DNA of 64,000 nt. It comes from Isoperla grammatica (lineage: Eukaryota > Arthropoda > Insecta > Plecoptera > Perlodidae). The position numbers and the translations under genes are program-made. The notes under the pieces were generated by a model that made no database searches, had not been told where the DNA came from, and was given only the letters and a program-made list of their open reading frames with translations. Position 1 is the stretch's first letter, and the number at the start of each line of letters is the position of its first letter. Positions 41,788 through 52,277 of this stretch are shown piece by piece. Where the stretch lies: the NCBI GenBank assembly GCA_945910005.1, contig OX246743.1:13932587-13996586 (forward strand). Reading direction: 5' to 3'.

Positions 41788-42981
41788 ATCGTTACAACCA
41801 AGCCTGGTGTCCTGGTGTTCGGTGAAGGCCTGCCTTCTGGATCGAGCATCGAGTCATTCTTCCAAGATGAGACCGTCGTTCAGGTGTCTTGCGGTTCGAA
41901 CCACTCTGCAGCTGCGCATCCGGCCGAGTCTACACTTTCGGGAAGAATGAAGACAACGGATGGATGAAGAACGATGGTTACCAGGTCGCTGAGCCGAGGC
42001 TTGTTGGCACTCTCAGCTCTATTTGTATAACTCAACCTGTTTGTGGAATTGGATACACCATGTTCCTCACTGACAGGGTTATATTCATGTGGGATGAATG
42101 ATCAAGGTCAGTTTTGCCTCGGTCACATCAAAAAAGCCCACACACTCGTCCTGGTTGCCGGTCTGCCGCCCATCAAGAAAGTTGCTGCTTGTCTGCACAC
42201 GGTGGTTCTTGCCGACGGCGGTGAGGTGTGGGTGTGTCGATACAACAAGTTTGGCCAATTAGGACTTGGTCATACAAACCAGCAAACCTCATTCACCCAC
42301 GTGACCAACCTCCCTGAGGCCATCATTGACATTTCGTGTGGCGGGTACCATACATTTCTTGTCTCGGCCTCTCGGGCACTCTTGATAACTGGGCAGAATA
42401 ACGAAGGCCAGCTTGGTCTTGACTTAGCCGAAACCTTGTCCAGCTTTACGCGAGTATCGACGCCGTCATCAGCCGTGGCTGCCGTGTCCTGTGGTTATTA
42501 CCACACTGTGGTCCTCAGAGTCGATGGGACGACCTGGGCGTGGGGTTATAATGGAAATGGTCAGTTGGGTACCGGGGACAGGGTTAAGAGATCCGCCCCC
42601 TCTCGAATGATTGGCCTCGAGGACCAGACTGTCTCCCAGGTCATCGCTGGATGTCGCAACACTGCGATGTTGACACAGGAAGGGGATGTGTTTGTGTGCG
42701 GTAGTGGACTAAGTGGTCAGTTGGGTCCGCGGAAAGAAACCTTTTCGATGGCGACTCGGTTGCCAAAGTCACCAGAGGTGATTGTTGAACAGCAGGCCTT
42801 TGCTGAGACGTATTCTTTACTCTTGATAGTTGAGAAGGCAAACATCCCACCGGCACCTCAACTAGGGATCGTTGTTGCAGAGAGGGGCGACCGGGTGAGG
42901 AATGGTACAACAGAATTAGAACGGAACATCATGACCATTCTCGAGTGTCCTGTTTGCTTCAAGGTCATTATCAATCGATAA
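41788..42981 (+). pseudogene. RCC1-repeat protein with truncated RING-like end, intronless and frameshifted
   Basis: Three consecutive frames give about five RCC1 blades: TKPGVLVFGEGLPSGS with VVQVSCGSNHSA; GRVYTFGKNEDNGW; then a 940-nt frame with YSCGMNDQGQFCLGH, NKFGQLGLGHTNQQ, GQNNEGQLGLDLAE and WAWGYNGNGQLGTGDRVKRS. The protein ends MTILECPVCFKVIINR and stop; ECPVC resembles the first Cys pair of a RING finger cut short. RCC1 propellers bind proteins or chromatin. Two frame changes upstream of 42080 and the lack of introns suggest a retrocopy or a decayed family member. Confidence 0.75.
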
Positions 42982-42986
42982 TGTCT

Positions 42987-43312
42987 GTCAATCGAGACAG
43001 TCTGGTCCTCGAGGCCAATCATTTGAGAGGGGGCGGATCTCTTAACCCTGTCACCGGTACCCAACTGACCATTTCCATTATTATACCAAGCCCAGGTCGT
43101 CCCATCGACTCTGAGGCCCAATGTGGTAATTTCCACAGGACACGGCAGACACGGCTGATGACGGCGTCGATACTCGCGTGAAGCTAGACAAGGTTTCGGC
43201 TACGTCAAGACCAAGCTGGCCTTCGTTACTCCGCCCAGTTATCAAGAGTGCCCGAGAGGCCGAGACAAGAGCTGTATGGTACCCGCCACACGAAATATCA
43301 ATGATGGCCTAG
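42987..43312 (-). repeat. Inverted partial duplicate of the RCC1 copy
   Basis: The minus strand repeats 42317-42639 with scattered differences, for example GGCCTCGAGGACCAGACTGT and GACGACCTGGGC. It retains GRSNEGQLGLD where the plus copy has GQNNEGQLGLD. The two arms are about 350 bp apart. Confidence 0.9.
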
Positions 43313-43644
43313 GGGAGGGGAGGTACCAACAAATCTAAACACTAGACCGAACGAAAAGGAAAAAGTATTGATAGGCACACGCAAATAACTGCACCGGTGA
43401 CGCACGCGCCAATGAACGTGTATGTAGCACTTGTAAGCCACTGCGGGCGCCGTCAACACCCGTGCGAGCATTGAGTCTGTTAGCAAACAAACTCAATGGT
43501 AAAACACAACTTAGAGCATTCAGTGTGTAGAGCTTGCCAAACCGCAGTGCGCTGTTGATTCAGATTTTCGATTTCGAAGCCCATTCTTGAGATATAATCT
43601 ATAAATGAAAATTTTGTGCGGTTTTAAACGTAGAGTTATCTTTC

Positions 43645-43676
43645 CCTGTTAAGCCCCCATTAATCAATCAATCAAT
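43645..43676 (+). mobile_element. Short-retroposon tail fragment
   Basis: GTTAAGCCCCCATTAATCAA and AATC repeats only. Confidence 0.7.
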
Positions 43677-44187
43677 GTTCTTTGCAGTCCATATGTGACT
43701 CCCACAGCGGCCACTTTACTTTCACTACTTCGTCTTAATACATTATCGCTCGCATCTTTGCATATGAAAGACTGATACCCTAAAAAACAGTTTTCGTCTT
43801 TAGGAAACAGAAAAACACAATATTTATCACCATCGAACAACATGATGCTTCGAACGGTTGGAACTAACCTCACGGCTCACTTGACCATGCTTGACGACCC
43901 TAGAGTGTGCGTAGGCGCAACAAGTGGCCGCCCTAAAGTAAAATTACATCAGTATCTGGGCTTCTGACATTATTGTAGTAGTAGTGGTGTGTATTTATTT
44001 AGCTTTCGCTAATATACATTACATATTTACATACAATGTTATGGGTACAGTAAAACATCGAAAATACAATTGTGCCATTACAAATTAAAATATATCATAG
44101 ATACAAATTTAAAAAGAAAATAATAAACTTAAACGTAATAATATATGAAAGAGATTTGGGCGATTGTTTACAAGTACTTACAGCGTG

Positions 44188-44460
44188 CTGATAATGAAGG
44201 ATGACCTTTGTATCGGCTTCTTCTTGTGACGAGGTTTGAGATAACAGTGATACCATCTAGAACCGTACTTATGTCTTCTCATACCACACACAGTTTTTGA
44301 TTCAATAGTCGGTCCATAGTGATAAGATAAATTTGATGACCTGTATCTTGTTGTCCGAATTTTTAAAGAAATGATTGTTCCAATCTCGAGGAATGTTTGT
44401 CATTTGCCATGTTATTAGATACTTTTTTGATTGGCCTAGTTTCATTTTTTCGACCATTTT
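44188..44460 (-). pseudogene. Exon of an unnamed invertebrate gene family (QEEADT motif)
   Basis: Minus-strand segments KKYLITWQMTNIPRDWNNHF, KNSDNKIQVIKFILSLW and, after stops, QTSSQEEADTKVILHYQHA, ending at a GCT/GTAAGT donor. The W-x-x-F-(6-9)-N-K-x-x-x-(I/L)-x-F block and the EEADT-(K/R)-x-x-LH block occur together in a common uncharacterised family. Internal stops mark it as dead. The family assignment is from memory and needs a search. Confidence 0.4.
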
Positions 44461-44496
44461 GAACGAAGCATTAAGTAGTAGTGAGAGTAACACTAA

Positions 44497-44643
44497 GGTT
44501 GGAATTCATAGTCGGCCCCTACACCTAGGGGCACCCATTGTTGCTATGGATTTGTTTTGTTTATGGGAAATAACATGGAAAAAACTGTTACCTTGGTAAC
44601 AATGGGCGCCCCTAGGTGTAGGGGCCGACTATGAATTCCAACC
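44497..44643. mobile_element. PIF/Harbinger-type MITE
   Basis: 147 bp with near-perfect inverted repeats of about 40 bp starting GGTTGGAATTCATAGTCGGC, flanked by TAA on both sides (44494-44496 and 44644-44646). It has no coding capacity. Confidence 0.88.
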
Positions 44644-44649
44644 TAAGTC

Positions 44650-45756
44650 TTGTTAGCGTCGTCCTCTTAAGTTTTCGTGCTGTTAAGTTTCCCTTGTAAT
44701 TGACTCTGGCACGGCGTGGAAGCTGCTGGCTGACGCGCGGTCCGTTCCTTGAAGGTTTCAAGACCTCGTGGTAAAACTGTTTCCCCGATCACGGTGGTGA
44801 ACCGCGGTGAACCTCACAGGCCGGTAGCTGGGATGGACACAGGAACATTGGCTGCATAGATTGCAATTCCTAGGGAAGAGTTTCACCCGTTGGGCGAGAT
44901 ATATAATAAATATCTTACATAATGTGTTAAATTAATCAACATGTACTATATTTCCCACTCAACGGTTCCATCTTTAGTCATCAAACCATTAAAACGAAAC
45001 TCAAATTGGTACCCGCGTTTCATACAAAGTATCTCAGTCAAATATGTGCCTCAATATTGCTCTTCTGCACAATGCAGTGTCACGTTGCTCCGTATGGTAG
45101 TTACTCATCGAGTACTAAGCAATGGCCAGAAGAGAAAAGACTATCATGGTATCCTTGATATCTATTAAAGCTTTTGGCCTAAGAGCCTTCTCGCTCGAGG
45201 ACAGCAAAAAACCGTTTGGAATTGGAATTTTGTGAACAATACAAAACTTCCCTGCCTCTGCGGTCAGTAAGACAGTTATTCGGTTGCTGGTGTAGTGAGG
45301 TTGAACCTGTTTTTAGTTTTAATTGTAGCTTAGTTATTGCTATTCATTTCACCATGGTAGTTACCAGTGTTACTACCAGAAGCAAAGAGTAAACTGGATT
45401 CAGGGATAAAACCACCTCTCCCCCCCCCCTCACCCCCTCCGCTCATGCAACATAATTAATCTCCTTCCATCATTCATGTCACCTCGCATTGCACTTTTCG
45501 TATCTTTATTTTTCCATGTCTTCCCCAACATTCTTCTCTTTAAAATCAACGTTTTGTCTACAATATTTTGCTGCCGAGGACTAGATTTACACCAGCAATG
45601 TTTTGTATATACTTTCCTAAAGTGTTGATTCTATGCAGCTCAATATTGGAACGTTCCATTAATACTCTTTGGTTATCCGTTTTCTCCCACTTGAAACCTA
45701 TAACAACAACCAACTGTAGTTAGAAGGTTTGCAAATGGAATCCAACACTTTATTAG
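44650..45756. other. No gene recognised
   Basis: A plus-strand frame at 44941-45168 is open for 75 codons but not recognised. A C run lies near 45421. Confidence 0.4.
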
Positions 45757-45950
45757 TGTGGCGGATGGCAGTCCACTCCCCAATCACTTTTCCTTCCCTT
45801 TCCCCTCCTTTGCCCTTTCCTCACGCGCCCTCCTACTTGCCCCTTTCTTCCAAAGAACCCCCAATGTCATCTTCATTATCACCCGCTCATCGTGTCGATT
45901 AGCCATTGTTGCATAAATATGAGACGTTAAGCCCCATTAATCAATCAACC
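45757..45950 (+). mobile_element. Short retroposon, variant body, 5'-truncated
   Basis: GCAGTCCACTCCCCAATCAC joins the CTCCTACTTGCCCC variant body, and the standard ATGAGACGTTAAGCCCC tail follows. Confidence 0.85.
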
Positions 45951-46099
45951 TCGCCACGGTCTCAACTATCTATGGGGTCTTTTTTGTTGACGTAGAAAGG
46001 TTAAACCACAAAATATAACGCTACCGCTATTAAATGGAAGGAGCAGAATCAACTGAAAATGTTGCAGAATTATGAGACATGTAACCGAAGGGAATATAG

Positions 46100-46652
46100 T
46101 TTTAAGATTTGGACTTTGAAAACAAATTTCTCAGTTGGTCTGCTTAGGGCCTGTTGAATCTTGTAGCAATCAATGCTGCCCGCATAGCGTCTCCTCTGTT
46201 GCGAATGGCCAGATCCTGTGCTGAATGCTGCAACACCCAATGCATCATCCTCATTGCCAGGTACAATATCTGGCGGATCTTCTGGAAGAGGAACATTGTT
46301 TTCAATGCAAATATTGTGCAGTACACAGCAAGCACCGATCATCTTCACAACCTTAGCAGGGGTGTACAACAGTGTGCCGGCTCTAGAGAGCCACAACCAC
46401 CCGAACAAATGTTTTTTCAACAACATTCCTTGTTGACCTGTGACGTTCGTTGTAATGCCGTTCTTCCTGTGTAACAGGTCGCAATACTGGCACCATGAGG
46501 CGGAACTCCTGTGGATAACCACTGTCGCCAAGCAGCCAGGTTGAAGGAGTTAGATTTGCATTGTGTAAATGCCTTCTCAGCTCACTGTTATTGTAGATGT
46601 GCGAGTCATGGGCCGAGCCAGGCCAACGGGCAACGATGTCCAGAAACTTCAT
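46100..46652 (-). pseudogene. PIF/Harbinger transposase, C-terminal half
   Basis: The minus strand from 46652 reads KFLDIVARWPGSAHDSHIYN, LLGDSGYPQEFRLM (catalytic Asp in GDSGY) and RHRSTRNVVEKTF. A frame change near 46390 follows, and then KMIGACCVLHNICIENNVPL and a tail. The order (GSAHDSHIYNNSEL, GDSGYP, RxxVEKTFG, CCVLHN) is diagnostic for DDE_4 Harbinger transposases. The N-terminal half with the first Asp is not found. It is a different subfamily from the copies at 13 and 39.7 kb. Confidence 0.85.
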
Positions 46653-46689
46653 ATTAGCATCGCAAATTTGTGGAAACTATAAAGGGAGA

Positions 46690-46935
46690 ATAGGAGAAGG
46701 GGAATACGGTAGTGTGGGCATGGCACATTTTTTTATTTTACATTCATAATTATAATCCCTTTCTTTTTGCACTTCTCTTACTATGTTATTAAACCAAGGG
46801 TATTTCAAACATTGAGTAGTGACCACTCTGTTTTTAGCAGGGGCAATTAGGTCAAGACCTGTAACAATATTTTGAACAAAATTATTAGCTACACTATTAA
46901 CATCATCAGAGTTATATAACCAATCTCGATCTATT
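46690..46935 (-). pseudogene. LINE ORF2 fragment between endonuclease and reverse transcriptase
   Basis: NSDDVNSVANNFVQNIVTGL, DLIAPAKNRVV and KYPWFNNIVREVQKERDYNY form the linker found before the polymerase in CR1/jockey-like LINEs (APxKxxR, PWF, R-x-x-ERD). A family A retroposon abuts it. Confidence 0.6.
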
Positions 46936-46940
46936 AGACA

Positions 46941-47307
46941 CCCGTCTGGGCCCAAGGAAGAATAGGCCCAGAGTGACTGCTAGTCGTAAGAGGCGACAAA
47001 AGGAGACCCGTCTCAGCCCGGGGTAGAAAAGGCCCAGAGTGACTCTGCTAGTCGTAAGAGGCGACAAAAGGAGACCCTGGCCCTCCCCCCCACTGCCCCA
47101 TTGAAGATTTCTCCTCCCACTTGGCCCTGCCCTCCCTTGCTGGACTCCCGTATGACGACCCACGCGACGTACAATGGATTTGATTCGGATGTGGCTTTAT
47201 TCTTCATCATCATCTTTCTCATCTTCATTATCACCCGCTCATTGTCTCGATTGGGCATAGTTGCGAAAATATGAGACGTTAAGCCCCAGTAATCAATCAA
47301 TCAATCA
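46941..47307 (+). mobile_element. Family A retroposon with duplicated head
   Basis: GTCGTAAGAGGCGACAAAAG occurs twice about 78 bp apart, each preceded by a head A start, before one body and tail. Confidence 0.88.
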
Positions 47308-48240
47308 GAGCTTCAGAGCTTGGTAAGTAAATAGAGTGGTAGTGGTGGTGTGGGGGGGGGGGGGGGGGGTAAGTAAATTCCTAGAATTTGAAATAATTGA
47401 ACCAAAGCTAACGCAATAATTCAATTCAAATAAACTATCAAAAGATAGTCTGTGAAGGCAAGACTACATACCGCACGCGCACCGCTCGGCGCCTGGCTTG
47501 GGCAAGCGCCGAGCGCGACAAGAGAGCGTAGTGCGACTCTTCAAAAATTCATATCTCGGGACTTATTCTAGATAGAGACTTGAATTTGATTGCGTTATTT
47601 TTTAAATAAAGCTATCTAAAACGTTTATATGAAAACGTTTTTCAGTTAGTACGCTTCTATAAAAGTTATAAGCTTAACATTCCAAAACTAAAAACATTGA
47701 GTAGGAAAATGTTTTTTAAATGTGTAATATAACTATTAAATTTGAAACTTTTCTACACAAGTACATTGTAATTGAAAAAGTATATTTAAAATACAAAAGT
47801 TTTTTAAAATTAGTCAAATACTTTCGTTTTTATAGCCATTAACGTAAATTATATAAAATCCAAGATGGCGGCGTGTTTGGCCCTTTTGCCAGCTAAGCAC
47901 CTCATGAATTACAACTCAAGTGACATTGTTTTAACATATTCAAAAGTCAAAATGCGTCGACCTTTTTTGTAAGCAAAACGTCCTGGGCTGATGTACTATA
48001 AGGGGAGCATTTGTAATTTTTTTATTCGTTCTTTAAAAGAGCGCGGGATTTTCCATTGACGTACCCAGTCAACTGTTGAGTATGTGGCTTCACTGTTGCT
48101 TCTGAAGTGCTGTGAACTATGACTTCTACAAAAATAATTATTTTAAATGTGAAGCAATTTACGTGACCACAATAGCCATATATAACAGCAAACGTTTTCT
48201 TGCCAATGGCAGACTTTCGCATTTTCAAAGTGCATTTTTT
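47308..48240. other. No gene recognised
   Basis: A G run lies near 47351-47369. A 10-bp inverted repeat, CGCTCGGCGC and GCGCCGAGCG, lies near 47492-47520. Minus-strand frames at 48022-48228 and 48261-48515 are open but not recognised. Confidence 0.4.
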
Positions 48241-48518
48241 GGTGTTAATAGCAGCAAATTTTAGTTTAAACCTATTTGTGTACGTAGCTGTAACAAACGC
48301 ATGTTAACAAAAATCTCCTGCCATTCACTGTGGGCAAATTCAAATTCACCCAACCAAACATAACATTTCCCCCACGATCGTCGGGTTTTGATAGCACCAG
48401 GGCTTCTCGTTGTAGGCCTACTGTCTATGGGTGTATTGATCTGTAAAGGATTTTTTTTGAATCGAGTTTCGTCAAGGGCAATGTGATTTTTTTTGTTCAG
48501 TACCAACATAGACAAGTC

Positions 48519-48660
48519 TTAGCTATATTCGCGCCACGTTGTTTCACTGACGACGCTGTCATTGGCTAACACCCATTGTTTGTCTACCAGTACGCGACAA
48601 GTGTAGTGGTCTGAGCTCACTCCCCCCACATGCAGAACAGCAGAACAGCAGCACATGGTT
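48519..48660 (-). pseudogene. Possible ubiquitin-specific-protease C-terminal fragment
   Basis: The minus strand reads AVLHVGGVSSDHYTCRVLVD, KQWVLANDSVV and stop. H-x-G-x(5)-HYT-C followed by W-x-x-x-NDS-x-V resembles the catalytic-His region of USP (C19) proteases, with the usual GHYT changed to DHYT. It is very short, and confirmation needs a profile search. Confidence 0.35.
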
Positions 48661-48739
48661 TTTGGTTTTTGGAGCTGGAAATACTTGGAGCTAAAAGCAC
48701 ACACGCAACGTGTTTACGTGTTAACTTTGTTGCTTACCT

Positions 48740-49445
48740 TAAGCTCATTTTGGTGTCTTTTTCATAAAAGTCTTCTATACACTTCCAACTATATTCAACA
48801 TCACGGTATTGAAAATTTTACTTTTTTAAAATTATTTCTGACTGACTTTAATAAGTGGGGAGCATCATAGAAAATGTATACTTTATCTCCTTCAAATTCA
48901 TATACCGGGCATTTGGGTGTTACACCAAGTTGTTTCCGCAATTTGACATTTCCAGTGCCCTGGTCGCACACAACTATTTTTTGAAAGAATCCAGCTTATC
49001 TAACTTTTCTAATGACCTCAACTAATACAGTCTGCAATACATCTGCAGGCGCTGCCTCCTTAGTAAGATAATATCCTAAAAGTTGCTTGACAGTTTTTCT
49101 CATACCTCGCAACATAAATACCAAGGCCTGATTGGCAATGGGCAGCGCTACTTGGGGTTCCGGTGCTGGAGGTGCTTTTACAGTAAGCCTGCTTGTGCTG
49201 GATTGAGTCCCCCCCCCCTTTCGTTTTCTCCTTACTGTTCACAACCGATAGATGTGGACCCAGGTCTGTATATCCCCAAAATTAATCTCCTTTAGCATCG
49301 AATGTTACAAGCTCCTTTAGCGACATCTCATCAAACACAATTGACACAACTTTATCTGCGTTGGACAATAATTTTGACTTGACTTTTAACATTTTAAAGA
49401 CACTGTGATTCAAGCCCGGCGACACATTTAGTCCTTGGAGTCACT
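48740..49445 (-). pseudogene. P-element transposase remnant (THAP9-like)
   Basis: Blocks in order on the minus strand: KMLKVKSKLLSNADKVVSIV, FDEMSLKELVTFDAKGD (first catalytic Asp), a stop, FWGYTDLG; then ANQALVFMLRGMRKTVKQLL, GYYLTKEAAPADVLQTVLVE, KIVVCDQGTGNVKLRKQLGV (second Asp), VYIFYDAPHLLKSVRNNF, and after a frame change YSWKCIEDFYEKDTKMSLR ending at a GTAAGC donor. These are the core RNase H-like blocks of P-superfamily transposases and THAP9. A TAA within AKGD-FWGY, frameshifts and a missing N-terminus show decay. The THAP pseudogene at 35 kb is 13 kb away and need not be related. Confidence 0.82.
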
Positions 49446-49795
49446 GTTTGGAGGAGCTTAGTCATCGCCATCCGAGTCCCCCAGGAAGCTGTCATCACTG
49501 TCCTCGGGGGAATGACGTAGTGTGTGATTGCATTTTCCCTGGTAGACTGTCTGAAGACTCGTTTCATCTAATCAAAATCAAACATGCCTAAGATTAGAAG
49601 TGTTTTCGTAAATAATGTTATTCTAACTTCAAATACATCGTAACTTAGGCCTGGCTTGGTGGACCATAAGGTCGAAAAAGACCTATTCTTAAAATGTGAC
49701 TTATCACGGCCTCTAAGTTACAGATTCTTTTATAATTCTTTTAAATAATCCTTAAATATTAATATCAAAGCCCAAAACAATTTTTAATTTTCCGT
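49446..49795. other. No further gene seen upstream of the P-element remnant
   Basis: An acidic stretch (DDSFLGDSDGDD on the minus strand) may be part of the decayed N-terminal region. Nothing else is recognised. Confidence 0.3.
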
Positions 49796-49956
49796 AATGG
49801 TTGGTTCACACATATGTTTAAGGTTTTGTTTAAGGATTTATTGTTTAATGTTAAACATTCAACTATAGAAAAACAACGTTAGCGTTCACACCCTGTGCTA
49901 CGGTTTAGAACCAGTGTTTAATGATTAAGAAAGTTGACCAATGTTCAACTCTTAAT

Positions 49957-50102
49957 CCTGCCCAGGGACTGCCACCTTATCGTGGTGGGCAGGTTTGCGT
50001 GCTTTGTTGATCCCGAGAACTATGCCGGCGGAAGCGTATGCTTCTGGTAGGGCCACCCAAGCCGGACTGGTCGAGGAGGAGAAGTCAGACGAAGTGCAGT
50101 CC
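49957..50102 (+). ncRNA. Candidate HDV-like ribozyme fold in head B
   Basis: Hand folding gives P1 CCTGCCC (49957-49963) with GGGCAGG (49987-49993); P2 GGACTGC (49966-49972) with GCAGTCC (50096-50102); P3 ACC with GGT around TTATCGT; and a P4-like domain with TTGATC/GGTCGA, CCGGC/GCCGG and GAAGC/GCTTC. The strand just before the P2 partner reads GACGAAGT, similar to the HDV J4/2 strand with its catalytic C (here 50090). Deviations: the first base is C, P1.1 is weak and the J4/2 segment is long. It is a hypothesis, not a demonstrated ribozyme. Confidence 0.4.
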
Positions 50103-50325
50103 ACACCCCAATTCCCTTTCCCCCCTACTGTCCCATTGAATATTTCTCCACCCACTTGGCCCTGCCCTCCCTTGCTGGACTCCCGTATGACGACTCACGC
50201 GACGTACAATGGATCTGATTCGGATTTGGCTTTATTCTTCATCATCATCTTCTCATCTTCATTATCACCCGCTCATCGTCTCGATTAGCCATCGTTGCAT
50301 AAATATGAGACGTTAAGCCCCATTT
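49957..50325 (+). mobile_element. Family B short retroposon, reference copy
   Basis: Complete head B, body and tail. A 14-bp duplication TTCAACTCTTAATC lies at 49944-49957 and 51091-51104, so SINE plus Penelope sit between the two copies. The 5' end is CTGCCCAGGG or CCTGCCCAGGG, the first base being shared with the duplication. Confidence 0.9.
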
Positions 50326-50356
<31 letters not shown>

Positions 50357-51068
50357 AATAAAATTATAACTTGAACGGGATGTTTCGCCGCGTCGTGGGT
50401 GATAAGGTGGCTTACCTCGACGTTTCGTCCCTTCTGTGAGGGACATCTTCAGGAGTGCCTAGCGCGTTCCCTAAGTCGACCACTCCGCCTAGGTTCTCGC
50501 CGGACACTGAGGGGGTGACTGTCAGCTTGGGTACAGGTGGGTGTGGCGCTGGTGGTGGCGCCCCATTCGCTCGTTGTGTGCTGCGTTCGTTGTCGCTGTT
50601 GTAGTAGTTCTTGCTGTCGTTGCTGTTGCTGCTGTTGTTGTTGCTGATGCTGTTGTAGTTGTTGTTGATGTTGAAGTTGTTGCCAGTGCTGTTTGGTTGC
50701 TATGTTAACAGCTGGAGACCAGGTTGAACTCAGTCTATAGCCGCCCACGTCACCATTCATGTTGTTGCGATGTTTGGCTATTTCTATGGACTCCCTGATA
50801 AGCCTAGGCCACATGGAGGACTCATGACAGATAATTTTCGTTTGATCGAAAAGTATCTCATGGTCGGGGTTAGCGACGTTGTCAATTGCATGTTTGGCGA
50901 CTGCTGACAGGTCGTCCCTTAACTTAGCACAATGGTGTCTGTGTTCTTTAATTCTTCACAGAAGGGACGAAACGTCGAGGTAAGCCACCTTATCACCCAC
51001 GACGCGGCGAAACATCCCGTTCAAGTTATAATTTTATTTCATTATTACCGGGCCGCGAAAGTTTAAAA
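50326..51068 (-). mobile_element. Penelope-like element, 5'-truncated, with inverted terminal repeats
   Basis: Arms of about 94 bp (from ATTATAACTTGAACGGGATG at left, complemented at right) enclose the coding end. An (AAT)n run lies at the left edge. Penelope elements often carry terminal repeats in direct or inverted order, and truncated copies like this are common. Confidence 0.75.
50449..50950 (-). pseudogene. Penelope GIY-YIG endonuclease C-terminal part with poly-Gln tail
   Basis: The minus strand reads CAKLRDDLSAVAKHAIDNVA, PDHEILFDQTKIICHESSMW and PRLIRESIEIAKHRNNMNGD, then YRLSSTWSPAVN. The AVAxH, W/F-x-x-T, E-S-x-x-x-RLIRE-x-IEI-x-xH and NMN-x-D series ends the GIY-YIG nuclease of Penelope-like elements. 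It is followed by a long Gln-rich extension (triplet expansion) and a Pro/Arg tail. The reverse transcriptase and the N-terminal half of the nuclease are missing. Confidence 0.8.
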
Positions 51069-51279
51069 TGTGAATTAATAATAATTATAATTCAACTCTT
51101 AATCACTAAACCATAAAACGTTAAACACAACCAATCAAAATCGTCAATCGTCGGTTCAATAATGACGTCACTAGATTCTAGCCATTGTGCAGCGACATCA
51201 TGTTTGGTCTTAGCACTTTGTGTGAACAAAACCTTTAACAATAAATCCTTAAACATGTGTGTGAACCGACCATAACTCG

Positions 51280-52270
51280 TGTATATCTTCGGTTTACAGT
51301 TGTTGAGTATAGTTGAGAAAAGAAAAAAAAGAAAAAAACGAAAGCTCGGATATCAATCCTGGCGTTTTCTTTTGCGGCCCATATCGCCCATTGTATGGAC
51401 ATGGTCTACTGTTTTGACCGTGAAAAAACTTCGATGTTGGTACCACCTCGTACATGTCTCGCGTCTGCTTTTTGATCTTCCCCCATTACTCAAATCTTCT
51501 AGATCGTTCATGTCATGCCTGCAAGGTATTTTCATGGATACATTAACTAACTGATTGACATCATACCAACTTCATTCAAGCCAATAACATTGCCAATTTG
51601 TACCTTTAAAACACGTCTCCTTTAGGTTTCGGATAGAGTAAGTGTAGACTGATGTGAACTTTGAACTAAGAGCATAAGTACAAAACATGAAGTGACCAGT
51701 AGGTCTATCAGTGGAATTAACTGGCACAGAGCATGGACTGACGAGTGATAACGTGGATTGTATGCGGAAACAGTGTTGTATTTAACGAATCAAGGACGTT
51801 GCTTGTGTTGTGCTAGCCTACACCAACTTATATTTTATGTTCATACCCAGTTATAGGCTTTGTAGATCTAGCACTAGGCCCAGACCCCCTATGTGTATCC
51901 ATGTCAAACTGGACTTCTGCTAGGTAGGCCTAGGCCTAGTACAACAGAGAAAATGCCTTCAAGCTTACACAACTGCCAGAAAATAGGGTTTTATTATAAT
52001 AGACATACCTTATACTGCTTATACACTAGAAGGCTTTAATTTGCCAACTGTCAGGCCTAGGCTCGAGCCTAGGTAGGGCTTTTGGTGGCGGGCCCATCGA
52101 GGTCAATGATGATAGATGTGTGATGTGTCACTGAGAAGAATGAACCATTGCATTAGCCTATTCATAAATAGAAAATGATATTAACAAAATTCATCAGTCT
52201 AGATTACATGAGAAGTAAATAATCTTGCCATCAATGTTAGGGCCATAGGGTTTAGACCCAATCTCTTGTC
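51280..52270. other. No gene recognised
   Basis: A short minus frame at 51353-51535 is open, basic and not recognised. Several TAGGCCTA octamers lie near 51927 and 52054. Confidence 0.35.
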
Positions 52271-52277
52271 CACTCAC

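Larger units (their letters stand above)
49799..51272. mobile_element. PIF/Harbinger-type MITE carrying nested SINE and Penelope
   Basis: Termini TGGTTGGTTCACACATATGT and (complemented right end) TGGTCGGTTCACACACATGT, with further inward matches (TTTAAGGATTTATTGTT), are flanked by TAA (49796-49798 and 51273-51275). Without the nested insertion the element is about 325 bp. Confidence 0.82.

Noticed and set aside
47492..47520. CpG-rich hairpin similar to the one at 8119
   Set aside because: The 10-bp arms are real, but similarity between the two loci is too short to call a shared element.
49957..50120. tRNA origin of head B
   Set aside because: No GGTTCRANNCC B box or cloverleaf is visible; GTTGATCCC is too weak.
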